43,652 bases of DNA from Deltaproteobacteria bacterium (GCA_018266075.1 JAFEBB010000061.1:1-43652); one strand, 5' to 3'; shown: positions 1 to 8,524, counted from the first letter of the stretch. Notes: a model not told the origin generated them from the sequence alone. Program-made: numbers and translations.

Positions 1-154
1 TCATCAGCGTGGACTTGCCCGAGCCCGACGCGCCCATGATGGCCACGAACTCGCCTTCGGCCACGTCGAGGGTGACGCCGCGCAGCGCGCGCACCTCCAC
101 ATCGCCCATGCGGTAGGTCTTGGTCACCTCATTGAGCTCGATCAGCGCGCCCAT
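1..154 (-). CDS. ABC transporter ATP-binding protein (MacB/LolD type), truncated by window edge
   Basis: Only the first 51 codons are inside the window. They read from ATG at 154 and include a Walker A loop GASGSGKST near residues 41-49, preceded by the usual [18 protein letters not shown] strand. The N-terminus [22 protein letters not shown] is typical of the LolD/MacB/FtsE subclass that powers tripartite pumps or lipoprotein release. It lies 20 bp downstream of a MacA-like adaptor on the same strand, so the two probably form a MacAB-style export system, with a permease expected beyond position 1. An ATG at 169 is ruled out because the next codon is a stop. The ribosome site is weak, which suggests translation coupled to the adaptor. 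The family call is firm; the substrate cannot be told. Confidence 0.88.
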   Translation of the reverse strand, partial: MGALIELNEVTKTYRMGDVEVRALRGVTLDVAEGEFVAIMGASGSGKSTLM

Positions 155-174
155 GACGTTGGCTCACATCACGC

Positions 175-1458
175 TCAGAAGAGGCGGCCCATGCGGTTGC
201 CCTGCTGCGGGCCGCCCTTGGGCGCGGCGCCGCCGCCGGAGCTGTCGGTGATGACCGCGTCGCCTTCATTGAGGCCGCCGGAGACAATCTCCGTCGACGT
301 GCCGTCGGTGATGCCCACGGCCACTTGAACGGCCGCGGGCTGGCCGGCGCGGAGCACGTAGACGGTCTTGCCCTCGCGCGGCCTGCCCCCGTCGCTCGCG
401 GTCTGGCCGACGACCTCGCTCGTGCCCGCGCCGCCGTCGTGGTGCCAGCGGTGCCCGCCGCCCGGACCACCGGGGCCGCCGGGTCCGCCCGCCATTCCCG
501 GTCCGCCGCCGCCCGGTCCGCCCGAGGGCCGGAAGCGCAGCGCGGCGTTCGGAACCTTGAGCGCGTCGTCGACGGACGCGTACACGAACGTCACGTTCGC
601 GGTCATGCCCGGCTTGAGCTTGAGCGAGCCGTTGTCGACGTCGATCACTGCGTCGTAGGTGACCACGTTCTGCACCGTCTGCGGCGCGTTGCGGATCTGG
701 CGGATGGTGCCCTTGAAGCTCTCGCCCGGGTACGCGTCGACGGTGAAGCTCGCGGGCATGCCCGCCTGCAGCTTGCCGACGTCCGCTTCGGCCACGTTGG
801 TGTCGACCTGCATCTTGGCGAGGTCCTGCGCGATGGTGAAGATCGTCGGCGCCGCGAGCGACGCGGCCACGGTCTGGCCCACGTCCACGGCGCGCGAGAT
901 CACCGTGCCGTCGATGGGCGAGACGATGGTCGTGTAGCCCATGTTCACCTCGGCCTGGTGGAGCTGCGCCTTGGCCTGCGCGAGGTTGCCTTCAGCGGCC
1001 TTCACGGCGGCGGCGGTGGCGTCGGCGTTGGCCTTGGCGGTGTCGAGGTCGGACTGGGAGACGAGCTTCTTCTCCAGCAGTTGCTGGTTGCGCTGGTAGG
1101 TGAGCGCGGCGATCTGCGCCTGGGCCTTGGTCTGCGCGAGCTGGCCGTCGGCCTGGGCGGAGTTGGCCTTGGCCGACTCCACCGCGGCCTCGAACAGCTG
1201 GGGATCGATCTTGGCCAGCACCTCGCCCTTCTTCACGGTGGAGTTGAAGTCCACCTTGAGCTCGGCGATGCGGCCTGAGACCTGCGTGCCCACCTGAACC
1301 GTCACCAGCGCGGAGAGCGTGCCGGTCGCCGTGACGCGCGCGACGATGCGGCCGCGCTGCACGGGCGCGGTGTCGTAGGTGGGCGCTGCGTTCTTGCCGG
1401 TGCACGCCACGAGCGCGGTGGCGACGAGGAGCGGTGCGAATCGGGCAATGGGTCGCAT
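175..1458 (-). CDS. MacA/HlyD-family periplasmic adaptor lipoprotein
   Basis: This 427-residue protein is a membrane-fusion adaptor linking an inner-membrane ABC pump to an outer-membrane channel. It starts MRPIARFAPLL and has a lipobox LVAC at residues 16-19, so it should be lipid-anchored in the periplasm. Next come a barrel-sandwich/lipoyl half (VGTQVSGRIAELKVDFNSTVKKGE), a long Ala/Gln/Lys coiled-coil hairpin (about residues 90-180), the second lipoyl half (TTIVSPIDGTVISRAVDVGQTV) and beta-barrel domains. Residues about 308-345 are an unusual Gly-rich insert ending in a His-rich HRWHHD patch. The 778-residue open frame extends far upstream, but the lipoprotein start at 1458 is the only sensible one. 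It is followed directly by the ABC ATPase gene. Substrate unknown; MacA-type rather than RND-type because of the ABC neighbour. Confidence 0.93.
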   Translation of the reverse strand: MRPIARFAPLLVATALVACTGKNAAPTYDTAPVQRGRIVARVTATGTLSALVTVQVGTQVSGRIAELKVDFNSTVKKGEVLAKIDPQLFEAAVESAKANSAQADGQLAQTKAQAQIAALTYQRNQQLLEKKLVSQSDLDTAKANADATAAAVKAAEGNLAQAKAQLHQAEVNMGYTTIVSPIDGTVISRAVDVGQTVAASLAAPTIFTIAQDLAKMQVDTNVAEADVGKLQAGMPASFTVDAYPGESFKGTIRQIRNAPQTVQNVVTYDAVIDVDNGSLKLKPGMTANVTFVYASVDDALKVPNAALRFRPSGGPGGGGPGMAGGPGGPGGPGGGHRWHHDGGAGTSEVVGQTASDGGRPREGKTVYVLRAGQPAAVQVAVGITDGTSTEIVSGGLNEGDAVITDSSGGGAAPKGGPQQGNRMGRLF

Positions 1459-1517
1459 GGCGATGCTCGGGCTGGCGTCCACCGTTCTGCCCGAAACACC
1501 CGTGTAAAGCCCGAAGG

Positions 1518-2654
1518 TTAATGCACCACGGCAGCCAGGAGACCGAGCGCTGCGCCGCCTCCGAGAAGCCAGCCCGCGCCCACGCGAAAGCGGATCAGCA
1601 GCACAGCGGCCACGAGCGCCTCGAGCGCGTAGATCGGGCCCGCGAGCGCGGCCTTCCCGAGCGGGATGAGCACGGCGGCCATGAGCGCGAGCGAGCCCGC
1701 GTTCACGCCGTCGAGGATGGCGCGGGCGATGGGCGAGGCGCGAAGGCGCGGCAGGATGGCGCCGCTCGCGGCCACGAGCACGAAGGCAGGCAAGAAGATG
1801 CCCGCCGTCGCCGCGACCGCGCCGGGCGCGCCCTGGAGCAGGTAGCCCACGAAGGTTGCGGCGGTGAAGACCGGCCCTGGCGTGATCTGCCCGACCGCGA
1901 CGGCATCGAGGAGCTGCCGCTCGGTGAGCCAGTGCGTGCGCTGCACCAGATCCTGGTTCAAGAACGCGAGCAGCACGTAGCCCGAGCCAAAGAGCACCGA
2001 GCCAATCTTCAGGAACACGAGGAACACGGCGGGCGTCGTCGGAGCCGCCGGGAGCACCGCACCCAGGAGCGGCACACACGACTTCACCGCGAGTGAACCC
2101 CGCGTCCGCCGCGCCACCAGCGCCGCGCCGCCCGCGATCGCCAGGATGAGCAGCTCGTGCATGCCCACCAGGCCCAGCGCGAACGAGCCCAGCGCGATGA
2201 CGAGCATCGCCGCGTCCTTCACGGCCACCTTGCCCAGCGTCCAGAGCGCCTGCGTTACCACGGCGAGCACCACCGGCTGCACGCCCGCGAGCATCTGCGC
2301 CACCTCGGGCCGGAAGCCGAAGCGCACGTACGCCCAGGCGAGCGCGCCGGCCATGAGCGCCGAGGGCGTGATGAAGCACGCGCCCGCCACGAGCAACCCG
2401 AGCCAGCCCGCGCGGCGGTGGCCGAGGTGGATCGCGAGCTCCGTCGAGTTCGGCCCGGGGATGAGGTTCACCGCGCCGATGAGGTCCACCAGCTCCTCGT
2501 GGCTTACCCACGAGCGCTTGCGCACGACCTCTTCTTCCATCAGCGCGATGTGCGCCGCGGGCCCGCCGAACGCGGTGAAGCCCAGTCGCAAGAAGAGCCG
2601 CGCCACCTCGCCGAGCGGCGAGCGGTCACTTGACGGTGAAGCGGGCGAGGTCAT
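1518..2654 (-). CDS. chrA: chromate transporter, CHR family, fused two-domain type
   Basis: The 378-residue product is an inner-membrane CHR protein that exports chromate in characterised members. Two homologous halves are visible. The N half has LFLRLGFTAFGGPAAHIALM followed by EEEVVRKRSWVSHEELVD and NLIPGPNSTE. The C half has FLKIGSVLFGSGYVLLAFL, LTERQLLDAVAVGQITPGPV and FVGYLL. Length and duplicated domains match the long-chain form. Its ATG at 2654 lies inside the end of the hemerythrin gene (29-nt overlap in another frame), so the two are probably one transcript with coupled translation. Its stop codon TAA sits in a TAACCTTCGGG sequence related to the palindromes at other gene ends in this window. 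Family assignment is secure; chromate as the real substrate is inferred. Confidence 0.93.
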   Translation of the reverse strand: MTSPASPSSDRSPLGEVARLFLRLGFTAFGGPAAHIALMEEEVVRKRSWVSHEELVDLIGAVNLIPGPNSTELAIHLGHRRAGWLGLLVAGACFITPSALMAGALAWAYVRFGFRPEVAQMLAGVQPVVLAVVTQALWTLGKVAVKDAAMLVIALGSFALGLVGMHELLILAIAGGAALVARRTRGSLAVKSCVPLLGAVLPAAPTTPAVFLVFLKIGSVLFGSGYVLLAFLNQDLVQRTHWLTERQLLDAVAVGQITPGPVFTAATFVGYLLQGAPGAVAATAGIFLPAFVLVAASGAILPRLRASPIARAILDGVNAGSLALMAAVLIPLGKAALAGPIYALEALVAAVLLIRFRVGAGWLLGGGAALGLLAAVVH

Positions 2655-3306
2655 CGATCCCCAGACTCTTCTCCAGGGCCTCGACCTCCGCCAGCGCCTT
2701 CTCGAACCCGTTCTGCCCGAGCAGCTTGTGCTCCTGCTCCTCGAACTGATCGCCGAGCTCGTCCAGCTTCTTCGGGCCGACGAGCTTGCGCAGGGCGATG
2801 AAGACCTCGGTGTCCTCGCGCGCGGCGTGCGGCTGGTACATGGCCACGAAGCCGCGCATGCCGGGAATGATCGACGCGCGGACCTTGGGATCGCTCCAGC
2901 CGGCGGACGTGGCCGCCGCGAGGATCTGGGCGGTCACCGCGCGCCCGGCGGCGTGCTGTGCGCGCAGCGTTCCGCAGAGCTTAACCAGAATGTTGGCTTT
3001 CTCGAGCCGCGGGAAGACCTGCTCCTCCTCGAGCTTCTCGTGGTAGCCCTCGGCGAAGTGGCGGATGAGCTCCGCGGCGCTCTGCACCACGTGCACATCA
3101 GGCGGCGTGGGCGACTCGAGCCGCTTGGCGAGCTCCTCGTACACGCCCAGCGTCCGGCGGATGACGCCGTGCTCGCGCATCAGGTCTTCGGTGGGCGGGA
3201 TGTCGTCGTCGTCGGCCGGCTTGGCTTCCGCGCGCGCGACGGCGGGGATGAGCGCGGCGCTTCCTGCGAGGGCGGCGAGCGCGCGGCGTCGAGACGTGGG
3301 TTCCAT
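2626..3306 (-). CDS. exported hemerythrin-like (HHE) protein
   Basis: The 226-residue protein begins MEPTSRRRALAALAG, a twin-arginine-like signal ending near AVARAEA, so it is likely exported. The start at 3306 is chosen because GGAGGG stands seven bases upstream and because the longer frame (to 3450) runs through a terminator hairpin. The mature part has the spaced His/Glu pattern of hemerythrins: REHGVIRR, HFAEGYHEKLEEEQVFP, LRAQHAAGR and YQPHAAREDTEVF, which would bind a di-iron centre. Family members bind O2, NO or sense redox state. It overlaps chrA by 29 nt. Whether it guards the periplasm against oxidants, or serves metal handling with ChrA, is not decidable from sequence. Confidence 0.85.
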   Translation of the reverse strand: MEPTSRRRALAALAGSAALIPAVARAEAKPADDDDIPPTEDLMREHGVIRRTLGVYEELAKRLESPTPPDVHVVQSAAELIRHFAEGYHEKLEEEQVFPRLEKANILVKLCGTLRAQHAAGRAVTAQILAAATSAGWSDPKVRASIIPGMRGFVAMYQPHAAREDTEVFIALRKLVGPKKLDELGDQFEEQEHKLLGQNGFEKALAEVEALEKSLGIDDLARFTVK

Positions 3307-3399
3307 GGTTCCCTCCGAGCGCCGAACGTACGCCCTCGGGTGCGGCGCGCGCATGGCAATTCGAAGGCGCGCGTTCAATCCAGTCAGCTCAAACGGCGA

Positions 3400-3431
3400 G
3401 CGGGGTGGAGCCCGAACTGGCTCCACCCCGC
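3400..3431 (-). terminator. intrinsic terminator after the coiled-coil gene
   Basis: A perfect 13-bp stem (GCGGGGTGGAGCC at 3400-3412 against its complement at 3419-3431) with a 6-nt loop CGAACT. On the minus strand it lies 23 nt past the stop of the gene ending at 3455. The tail after the stem is T-poor (TCGCCGTTTGAG), so termination may be partial or Rho-assisted. It separates that gene from the hemerythrin-chrA pair. Confidence 0.72.
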
Positions 3432-3454
3432 CACGTGTGTTCCCGAGCATGGGC

Positions 3455-4336
3455 CTAGACGGCGCGGTGGATTCCGTTCTTCACCCCGTTCTTCGCGGGC
3501 GAGGCGTGCTTCGTCGCGGTCCCGTTGGTCGGGTGCGGCTCTGCGGTCGCGCCCGCGTTCACCTTGCCGGCCTTCCTCGCGCCCTCGTACCGGATGTAGC
3601 TGCCGTAAAGCGCCGCCAGGTTACCGTCGAGCTGGGTGCGCGCCGCCTCGAAGCGGGCCGCCGCCGCGCGTTGGGCCTGGAGCGCGTCGTCGTAGGCCTG
3701 CGCGTACGGCTTGGCCTTCGCGACCTGGGTCCGCAGGTTCGCGGTCAGATCCGCCGGCAGCCCCAGGTCGCCCGGCGGCAAGCGCTGGGTGATGTTCTCC
3801 GCCCAGCCCATCTTCGTGGTCGCCTTGCACGCCTTGTAGAGCTCCTTTCCCGCAGTGCTCAGATTCAGGAGCGCGCCCACCCGAGAGAGCGCGGCGTAGA
3901 GCGGCGGGCTCTTTTCGTCCCAGGTGGTCTTGGCGTCCTCGAGCTTGGCGCTCGCCGAGGACACGAAGGTCCCGGCCTCTGCCGCCTTGAGGAACGCCGC
4001 CTCCACGTCCGCGAGCTCGCCCTGGATGATCGAGTCGGCGATGTTGCGGACCTCCTCCTTGCGCCTCTTGAAGGCCTGCTCCTGCCTCTTGAGGCTGTAC
4101 TTGGGCAGGGGCGTCTTCCGGCTCTTGCCCGAGGGCGGCGCGGCCCCGGACTTCGACGGGCTGGAGTCACCCGACTGCGTCGGCGCCGGCTCGCTGCCGG
4201 TCTTCGGCGCCGAGGCCTCCGTCGCGCCGCTGGCCTCGACCGGCGCGGCGTGAGCCTCGGGCGGGGGGCTGGGGTTGGCCGAATCCGTCGGCGCCGCGGG
4301 CTGCGAGATGCTGCCTTCGGTCTTGCTGTCGTTCAT
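3455..4336 (-). CDS. coiled-coil protein of unknown function with Pro/Ala-rich N-terminus
   Basis: I do not recognise this 293-residue protein. The start MNDSKTEGSISQ at 4336 has GAGGCA nine bases upstream; the open frame upstream is low-complexity and unlikely to be translated. Residues 1-80 are rich in Pro, Ala, Ser and Thr and look disordered. Residues about 85-250 are helical and charged (KRQEQAFKRRKEEVRNIAD, LEDAKTTWDEKSPPLYAAL, AKAKPYAQAYDDALQAQRAA), consistent with long coiled coils. The tail is Asn/Thr/Lys rich. There is no signal peptide or membrane segment, so it is probably cytoplasmic. It stands alone: a 660-bp non-coding stretch lies upstream and a strong terminator downstream. 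Codon use resembles its neighbours, supporting that it is a real gene. Confidence 0.72.
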   Translation of the reverse strand: MNDSKTEGSISQPAAPTDSANPSPPPEAHAAPVEASGATEASAPKTGSEPAPTQSGDSSPSKSGAAPPSGKSRKTPLPKYSLKRQEQAFKRRKEEVRNIADSIIQGELADVEAAFLKAAEAGTFVSSASAKLEDAKTTWDEKSPPLYAALSRVGALLNLSTAGKELYKACKATTKMGWAENITQRLPPGDLGLPADLTANLRTQVAKAKPYAQAYDDALQAQRAAAARFEAARTQLDGNLAALYGSYIRYEGARKAGKVNAGATAEPHPTNGTATKHASPAKNGVKNGIHRAV

Positions 4337-4997
4337 GACGTGCCTCGTGGTGCGTGGGTTGAGCTGCGCGTGGCCGGCTGCACCTGCCGTTGCGCCACGG
4401 CCCTTCGCATTGCGAATGGGAGGCCAGGCCCGTGCGGCACGCCAAATCGCGCGCTTGAAGCGCGGCGCGACCGGGCGGTGCGGGTTTTCCCCGCAGCCGG
4501 GTGCTGAGCGTGCGGGAGATCTCAGCAGCGCCCGCGGGAGCGTGGCGGGTGCAGGTGCGGCGCGCGCCGCCTCCGGGCCGGGGCGCGGTGCTCCGACCCC
4601 CTCGGAGGTCCAAACGGGGGCCCCTTTTCGCGAACGAGGGGGTCGACGAGCGTCCTCACGCCTCGCGAACGTGAGGCGAGGCCCCCGGAGCACTTTCGGG
4701 GGGCCCATTTTCGGGATTGCCCCCCCGACTCGACCTCGATCGCGCGCGCTCGACGACCGACGACGCCCTCGGTGGTGCTCGAAACGGCCGCGCGAAGCCG
4801 AGCGAGGCCCCGCGCTGGTCTAAAAATGCCATCGGGAACGGTGCCGGTCCCCACGCACGCGTCGCGGCCGCCGAAAATCGGGGTGAGCAGGGGGGGCGAA
4901 TCGATTTTCGGGGGGCCCAAAAACCCTTCGGGGGCGTCATCGACAATGACCGGCCCCCCTCGAGGCTCAACGACCCCCTTACCTCACCCAAACGAGG
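4337..4997. other. 660-bp non-coding stretch rich in G/C runs and inverted repeats
   Basis: No frame here looks like a conserved protein; the open frames are Arg/Pro/Gly shadows. The sequence is full of G and C runs. Perfect dyads include GACCCCCTCG at 4595-4604 with its complement at 4635-4644, and CCTCACG at 4654-4660 with its complement at 4670-4676. The motif TTCGGGGGGCCCA occurs at about 4695 and again at about 4908. The promoter of the gene starting at 4336 must lie in this stretch, but no clear -35/-10 pair is visible. Confidence 0.6.
4637..4980. repeat. degenerate long inverted repeat (arms about 90-100 nt)
   Basis: Reading 4637 forward and 4979 backward on the other strand gives two arms that both begin AGGGGGTCG, then two mismatches, then GAGC-x-TC. 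In both arms the block GCCCCCG follows at exactly the same distance (44 nt from the start of the arm). Further in, both have TTT, then a G6C3 or G3C6 run, then ATT followed by seven C. Between these anchors the arms have diverged. Equal spacing of several anchors argues for a shared origin rather than composition alone. It could be a decayed MITE-like element, a long RNA hairpin or the remains of an inverted duplication. No target-site duplication could be defined. Confidence 0.4.
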
Positions 4998-6611
4998 CTA
5001 TCCGCGCCGCGGAGGCGGGGGCGTGAGGTGCTTGGTGAGCGTGGCGCGGTCGATGCCGAGGGCCTTGGCCGCGGCGACTGCGTTCTTTCCGTGCGCCTCA
5101 TAGGTCCAGAGGCAGATGCGGTGGATGTACATCGCGAGCGAGTCGCCCGGCTCCAGCGCGAGCGCCTTGGCCGGTACCGTGGACCGCGGGCTCAGCTCGC
5201 GGAGCTTGAGATCGCCCTCCTCGATGCTGTCGCCCTCGCGATAGACCAGCGCCCGGTCCACGAGCTTCTCCAGCTCGCGCACGTTGCCGGGAAACGGGTA
5301 GGCGTCCAGGAGCCGGTCCGCGTCGGGGCTGAGCCGCGGCGGCGTGGGGCCGCCCCGCGCGCGAAGCCGCTGCTCGAAGATGAGGCGCCAGTCTCCCGCC
5401 CGGTCGCGCAGCGGCGGCACCTCCAGCTCGGCGCCGTTGAGCCGGTGCCAGAGGTCTTCCCGAAAGGTTTCGACGGCCACCATCGCCTCGAGGTCGCGGT
5501 GCGTGGCGGCCATCACCCGCACGTCGACCTCCATATAGGCGTCGCCGCCCACGCGCTTGACCTGGCCGGTCTGGAGTACGCGCAAGAGCTTGGCCTGCGC
5601 GGCCAGCGGGAGCTCGCCCACCTCGTCGAGGAAGATGGTGCCGCCGTCGGCGCGCTCGAAGGCGCCCGTTCGATCGCGCTTGGCGTCGGTGAACGCGCCC
5701 GCCTCGTGGCCGAAGAGCTCGCTCTCCAGCAGCGCCTCGGTCAGCGTGGTGCAGTCCACAACCACGAAGGGCCGGGTCCGGCGCGGACCGGCCTGGTGCA
5801 GGGCCATGGCCACGCGCTCCTTCCCGGTCCCGGTCTCCCCGAGGATGAGCACGCTGATGGGCGAGGGCCCGAGCTTGTGGATGTGCTTGCGGAGCTGCGC
5901 CATGGCCTCGCTCTCGCCGTCGAGGATGAAGGCGGGCAGGGCGTCGGGCCGCGACACCTCCTCCACGGTGAGGGTGGTCTCGCCGAGACGAATGACGTCG
6001 CCCACCTCGAGGTAGGCGCCGATCACCAGCTGATCATTCACCCGGACGCCGTTGCGCGAGGCCGCCGCCTGCACGATGAGGTGCCCGTGGGCCCGCACCA
6101 GGGTCGCTTCCTTCCCGGACACGAACCGGTCCTCGAGCTGGATCGTGTTCTCCGGATCGCGCCCCGCCGTCGCTTCTCCCAGATTCCAGGGCCAGACCCG
6201 CTCGGCCCCGCGGGGAGAGCGGATGCGGAGCTGCACCTCGGCGCTGTCCTCGAGGGTCCCGAAGAAGCCGAGGTTGAGGGTGCTCACCTTCGCCTCGGCC
6301 TCGCTGGCACGTGGCCGGGGCTTGTCCTCGGAGAACACCGCGTCGTGGGTGCCGAGCTCGATGACATCGCCGTCGGCGAGCGTGGTCTCGCCGCTCACGA
6401 AGCGACCGCCCACCCGCGAGCCCTCGAGGGCGAGGTTGAAGAACGCCACGCGCCGGCTCTCGTTGCGCTGCACGGCGAAGTGCTTCTCGGCGATGGCGCG
6501 CTCGGGGAGCTGGACGTCGCAGCCCTCGTCGCGGCCCACGGTGAGTCGAGCCTCGGTGATGGGCACGCGGAGCAGGTTGAGACCGGCGCGGCGGAAGGTG
6601 AGGAAGGGCAT
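4998..6611 (-). CDS. double-FHA sigma54-type transcriptional activator
   Basis: The 537-residue protein starts MPFLTFRRAGLNLLRV at 6611, with GGAG ten bases upstream. An N-terminal FHA domain (LTVGRDEGCDVQLPERAIAEKHF, about residues 15-90) is followed by a second FHA-like domain (AGRDPENTIQLEDRFVS, SRNGVRVND; about 130-210) that lacks the usual His after Ser. The AAA+ domain has Walker A GETGTGKE, Walker B TIFLDEVGEL and the sigma54-contact loop. That loop reads GAFTDA rather than GAFTGA. A Fis-type helix-turn-helix ends the protein (AAAKALGIDRATLTKHL). FHA domains bind phosphothreonine, so a Ser/Thr kinase input is expected, as is common in myxobacteria. Targets are unknown. The G-to-D change in the loop may weaken or alter sigma54 use. 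Confidence 0.92.
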   Translation of the reverse strand: MPFLTFRRAGLNLLRVPITEARLTVGRDEGCDVQLPERAIAEKHFAVQRNESRRVAFFNLALEGSRVGGRFVSGETTLADGDVIELGTHDAVFSEDKPRPRASEAEAKVSTLNLGFFGTLEDSAEVQLRIRSPRGAERVWPWNLGEATAGRDPENTIQLEDRFVSGKEATLVRAHGHLIVQAAASRNGVRVNDQLVIGAYLEVGDVIRLGETTLTVEEVSRPDALPAFILDGESEAMAQLRKHIHKLGPSPISVLILGETGTGKERVAMALHQAGPRRTRPFVVVDCTTLTEALLESELFGHEAGAFTDAKRDRTGAFERADGGTIFLDEVGELPLAAQAKLLRVLQTGQVKRVGGDAYMEVDVRVMAATHRDLEAMVAVETFREDLWHRLNGAELEVPPLRDRAGDWRLIFEQRLRARGGPTPPRLSPDADRLLDAYPFPGNVRELEKLVDRALVYREGDSIEEGDLKLRELSPRSTVPAKALALEPGDSLAMYIHRICLWTYEAHGKNAVAAAKALGIDRATLTKHLTPPPPRRG

Positions 6612-7117
6612 GCGGTGCTCCGCAGAGGGCCAGGCGGCACACCGCCTCGGGACAGCGGCAGCATCGCCGACCGCTGCAGCGCCTGCCAGAAGTCGTGGCG
6701 GTCGACCCACTCGGGTGTCCGTGGGGTGGAGGTGGGCGGTGAGCTGAGAAGTGCACCCGTAGCTCGGACCGTCGCATGGTTCCCGGACGCGATAACTCGA
6801 GACAGTGGACGCGCGGTGATGCAGGGCGGCGTCGGACGCTCGGACCAGCAGCTGTCGTCCATGACCAGGTCCCGTACACTGTCAGTTGCTGTCGGGACCG
6901 AACCCTCCTTGGTTTTTGACGAGCGAGACCCGCACACTGCACCGATCACTGAATTGGTCGGCGCTTCCCGCGCGCAAGGTTGGTAGGGCGTGGCACTGCA
7001 GGTGTCCGAGGCGAGAAGAAGTGGGGCCGCCGTGCGGCGGGCGGCGCACGTCCGAGGCGGGACGGGCAGCGTCGCGGCCCGCTTGCCCTCCGCCGGCCGT
7101 CGTTCTAATCGCTGCCC
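6612..7117. other. divergent intergenic region between the FHA activator and FAD-oxidase genes
   Basis: About 500 bp with no convincing gene. Short frames exist on both strands but lack homology cues and ribosome sites. It must hold two divergent promoters. A TGGCAC at 6991-6996 recalls a sigma54 -24 box but is not followed by a TTGC -12 element. A weak dyad (GTCCCG...CGGGAC) lies near 6870-6900. Confidence 0.5.
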
Positions 7118-8521
7118 ATGAGCCCGTTGCCCGAGGGGCTGCGCACGCAGCTCGCCGCCGAGTTTCCCGCTGACCTCTGGACCACCGAGCCCAGCGAGCT
7201 CGCCGAGTTCGGCCGCGACTGGACCCGCGTCTACCCGCCCGCGCCCGGCGCCGTGGCCTTCCCGCGCTCGACCGACGAGGTTTCACGCCTGGTGAAGGCC
7301 TGCGTGAAGCACGGCGTGGCCATCGTTCCTTCTGGCGGACGCACCGGACTCGCGGCCGGCGCCGTGGCCGCGCGCGGCGAATTGGTCATCTCGCTCTCGC
7401 GCATGCGGCGCATGGACGCCGTCGATCTCCTGGGCCAGACCGTGCGCGTGCAGGCCGGCGCCATCACCGAGGCGGTGCACAAGCACGTCGCCGAGCACGG
7501 GCTCACCTGGCCCGTCGATTTTGCGTCCAAGGGCTCGAGCACCGTGGGCGGCAACATCGCCACGAACGCGGGCGGTGTGAAGGTCATCCGCTACGGGCTC
7601 ACGCGGAACTGGGTGCTCGGGCTGCAGGTCGTGCTCGCGAACGGCGAGATCCTCGAGCTGAACGGCGCGCTGGAGAAGAACAACACCGGCGCCGATCTCC
7701 GCCAGCTCTTCATCGGCAGCGAGGGCACGCTGGGCATCGTCACCGAGGCCACGCTCAAGCTCACCCGCGTGCCCGGCAAGCTCGACGTGCTGCTCTTCGC
7801 CGTGCCGGATCTCGCCGGCGTGCTCAAGCTGTTCCGCGAAGCCCGGAGCGCCGGGCCGTTCGGCATCATGGCCTACGAGTTTTTCACCGACGTGTGCCTC
7901 GCGCGGGTGCAGAAGCACCGCAAGCTGCGCGCGCCGTTCGAGCAGCCCGCGTCGCACTACGTGCTGCTCGAGGTGGAGCGCGCCGACGCGACCGAGCTGG
8001 AGACCTGGGTGGCGAGCCTCTTCGAGCGCAACCTCGTTCAGGAGGGCGTGCTCGCGGCGAACCTGGGACAGGCGCAGGAGCTCTGGAGCTACCGCGAGGC
8101 GATCAGTGAGAGCCTCTCGGCCACGGGGCTGCCGCACAAGAACGACATCGCCCTGCCCATCGCCGCGCTCGAGGCGTTCTGCGACGACCTGCAGAAGCTG
8201 CTCGCGTCGAAGTATCCCGACTTCGAAATCGCGCTCTTCGGCCACATCGGCGACGGCAACCTGCACGTGAACATCATGAAGCCCGACGCCATGGAGAAGG
8301 ACGCCTTCTTCGCGCGCGCCAAGCAGCTCGACCCGGAGATGTTCGCGCTGGTGCAGCAGCACCACGGCTCCATCTCGGCGGAACACGGCGTGGGCCTGCT
8401 CAAGAAGCCGTATCTGGGCTTTTCGCGCACGCCCGCGGAGCTCACGCTGCTGCGCTCGCTCAAGCGCGCGCTCGATCCCGGCAACCTGCTCAACCCGGGC
8501 AAGATCCTCGACGCGGAGTGA
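7118..8521 (+). CDS. FAD-linked 2-hydroxyacid dehydrogenase, GlcD/D2HGDH type
   Basis: The 467-residue enzyme has a PCMH-type FAD domain in its N half: PPAPGAVAFPRSTDEVSRLV, VPSGGRTGLAAG, then STVGGNIATNAGG and FIGSEGTLGIVTEA for flavin and pyrophosphate contact. The C half has the signature of the glycolate-oxidase/D-lactate/D-2-hydroxyglutarate family: FGHIGDGNLHVN, AEHGVGLLKKPYL and DPGNLLNPGKIL. Such enzymes oxidise a D-2-hydroxyacid to a 2-oxoacid and pass electrons to quinone or ETF. There is no Fe-S partner gene next door, which favours the stand-alone D-lactate or D-2-hydroxyglutarate type over the GlcDEF complex. Three bases separate it from the YceI gene, so they are co-transcribed. 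The exact substrate is open. Confidence 0.93.
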   Translation: MSPLPEGLRTQLAAEFPADLWTTEPSELAEFGRDWTRVYPPAPGAVAFPRSTDEVSRLVKACVKHGVAIVPSGGRTGLAAGAVAARGELVISLSRMRRMDAVDLLGQTVRVQAGAITEAVHKHVAEHGLTWPVDFASKGSSTVGGNIATNAGGVKVIRYGLTRNWVLGLQVVLANGEILELNGALEKNNTGADLRQLFIGSEGTLGIVTEATLKLTRVPGKLDVLLFAVPDLAGVLKLFREARSAGPFGIMAYEFFTDVCLARVQKHRKLRAPFEQPASHYVLLEVERADATELETWVASLFERNLVQEGVLAANLGQAQELWSYREAISESLSATGLPHKNDIALPIAALEAFCDDLQKLLASKYPDFEIALFGHIGDGNLHVNIMKPDAMEKDAFFARAKQLDPEMFALVQQHHGSISAEHGVGLLKKPYLGFSRTPAELTLLRSLKRALDPGNLLNPGKILDAE

Positions 8522-8524
8522 GCC

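Noticed and set aside
2146-3792. Long plus-strand open frame (548 codons) across chrA and hemerythrin
   Set aside because: It is Ser/Arg/Ala-rich with no family cue and lies antisense to two well-supported genes; high GC makes such shadow frames common.
6991-7006. sigma54 promoter (TGGCAC) upstream of the FAD-oxidase gene
   Set aside because: No TTGC -12 element follows at the right spacing.
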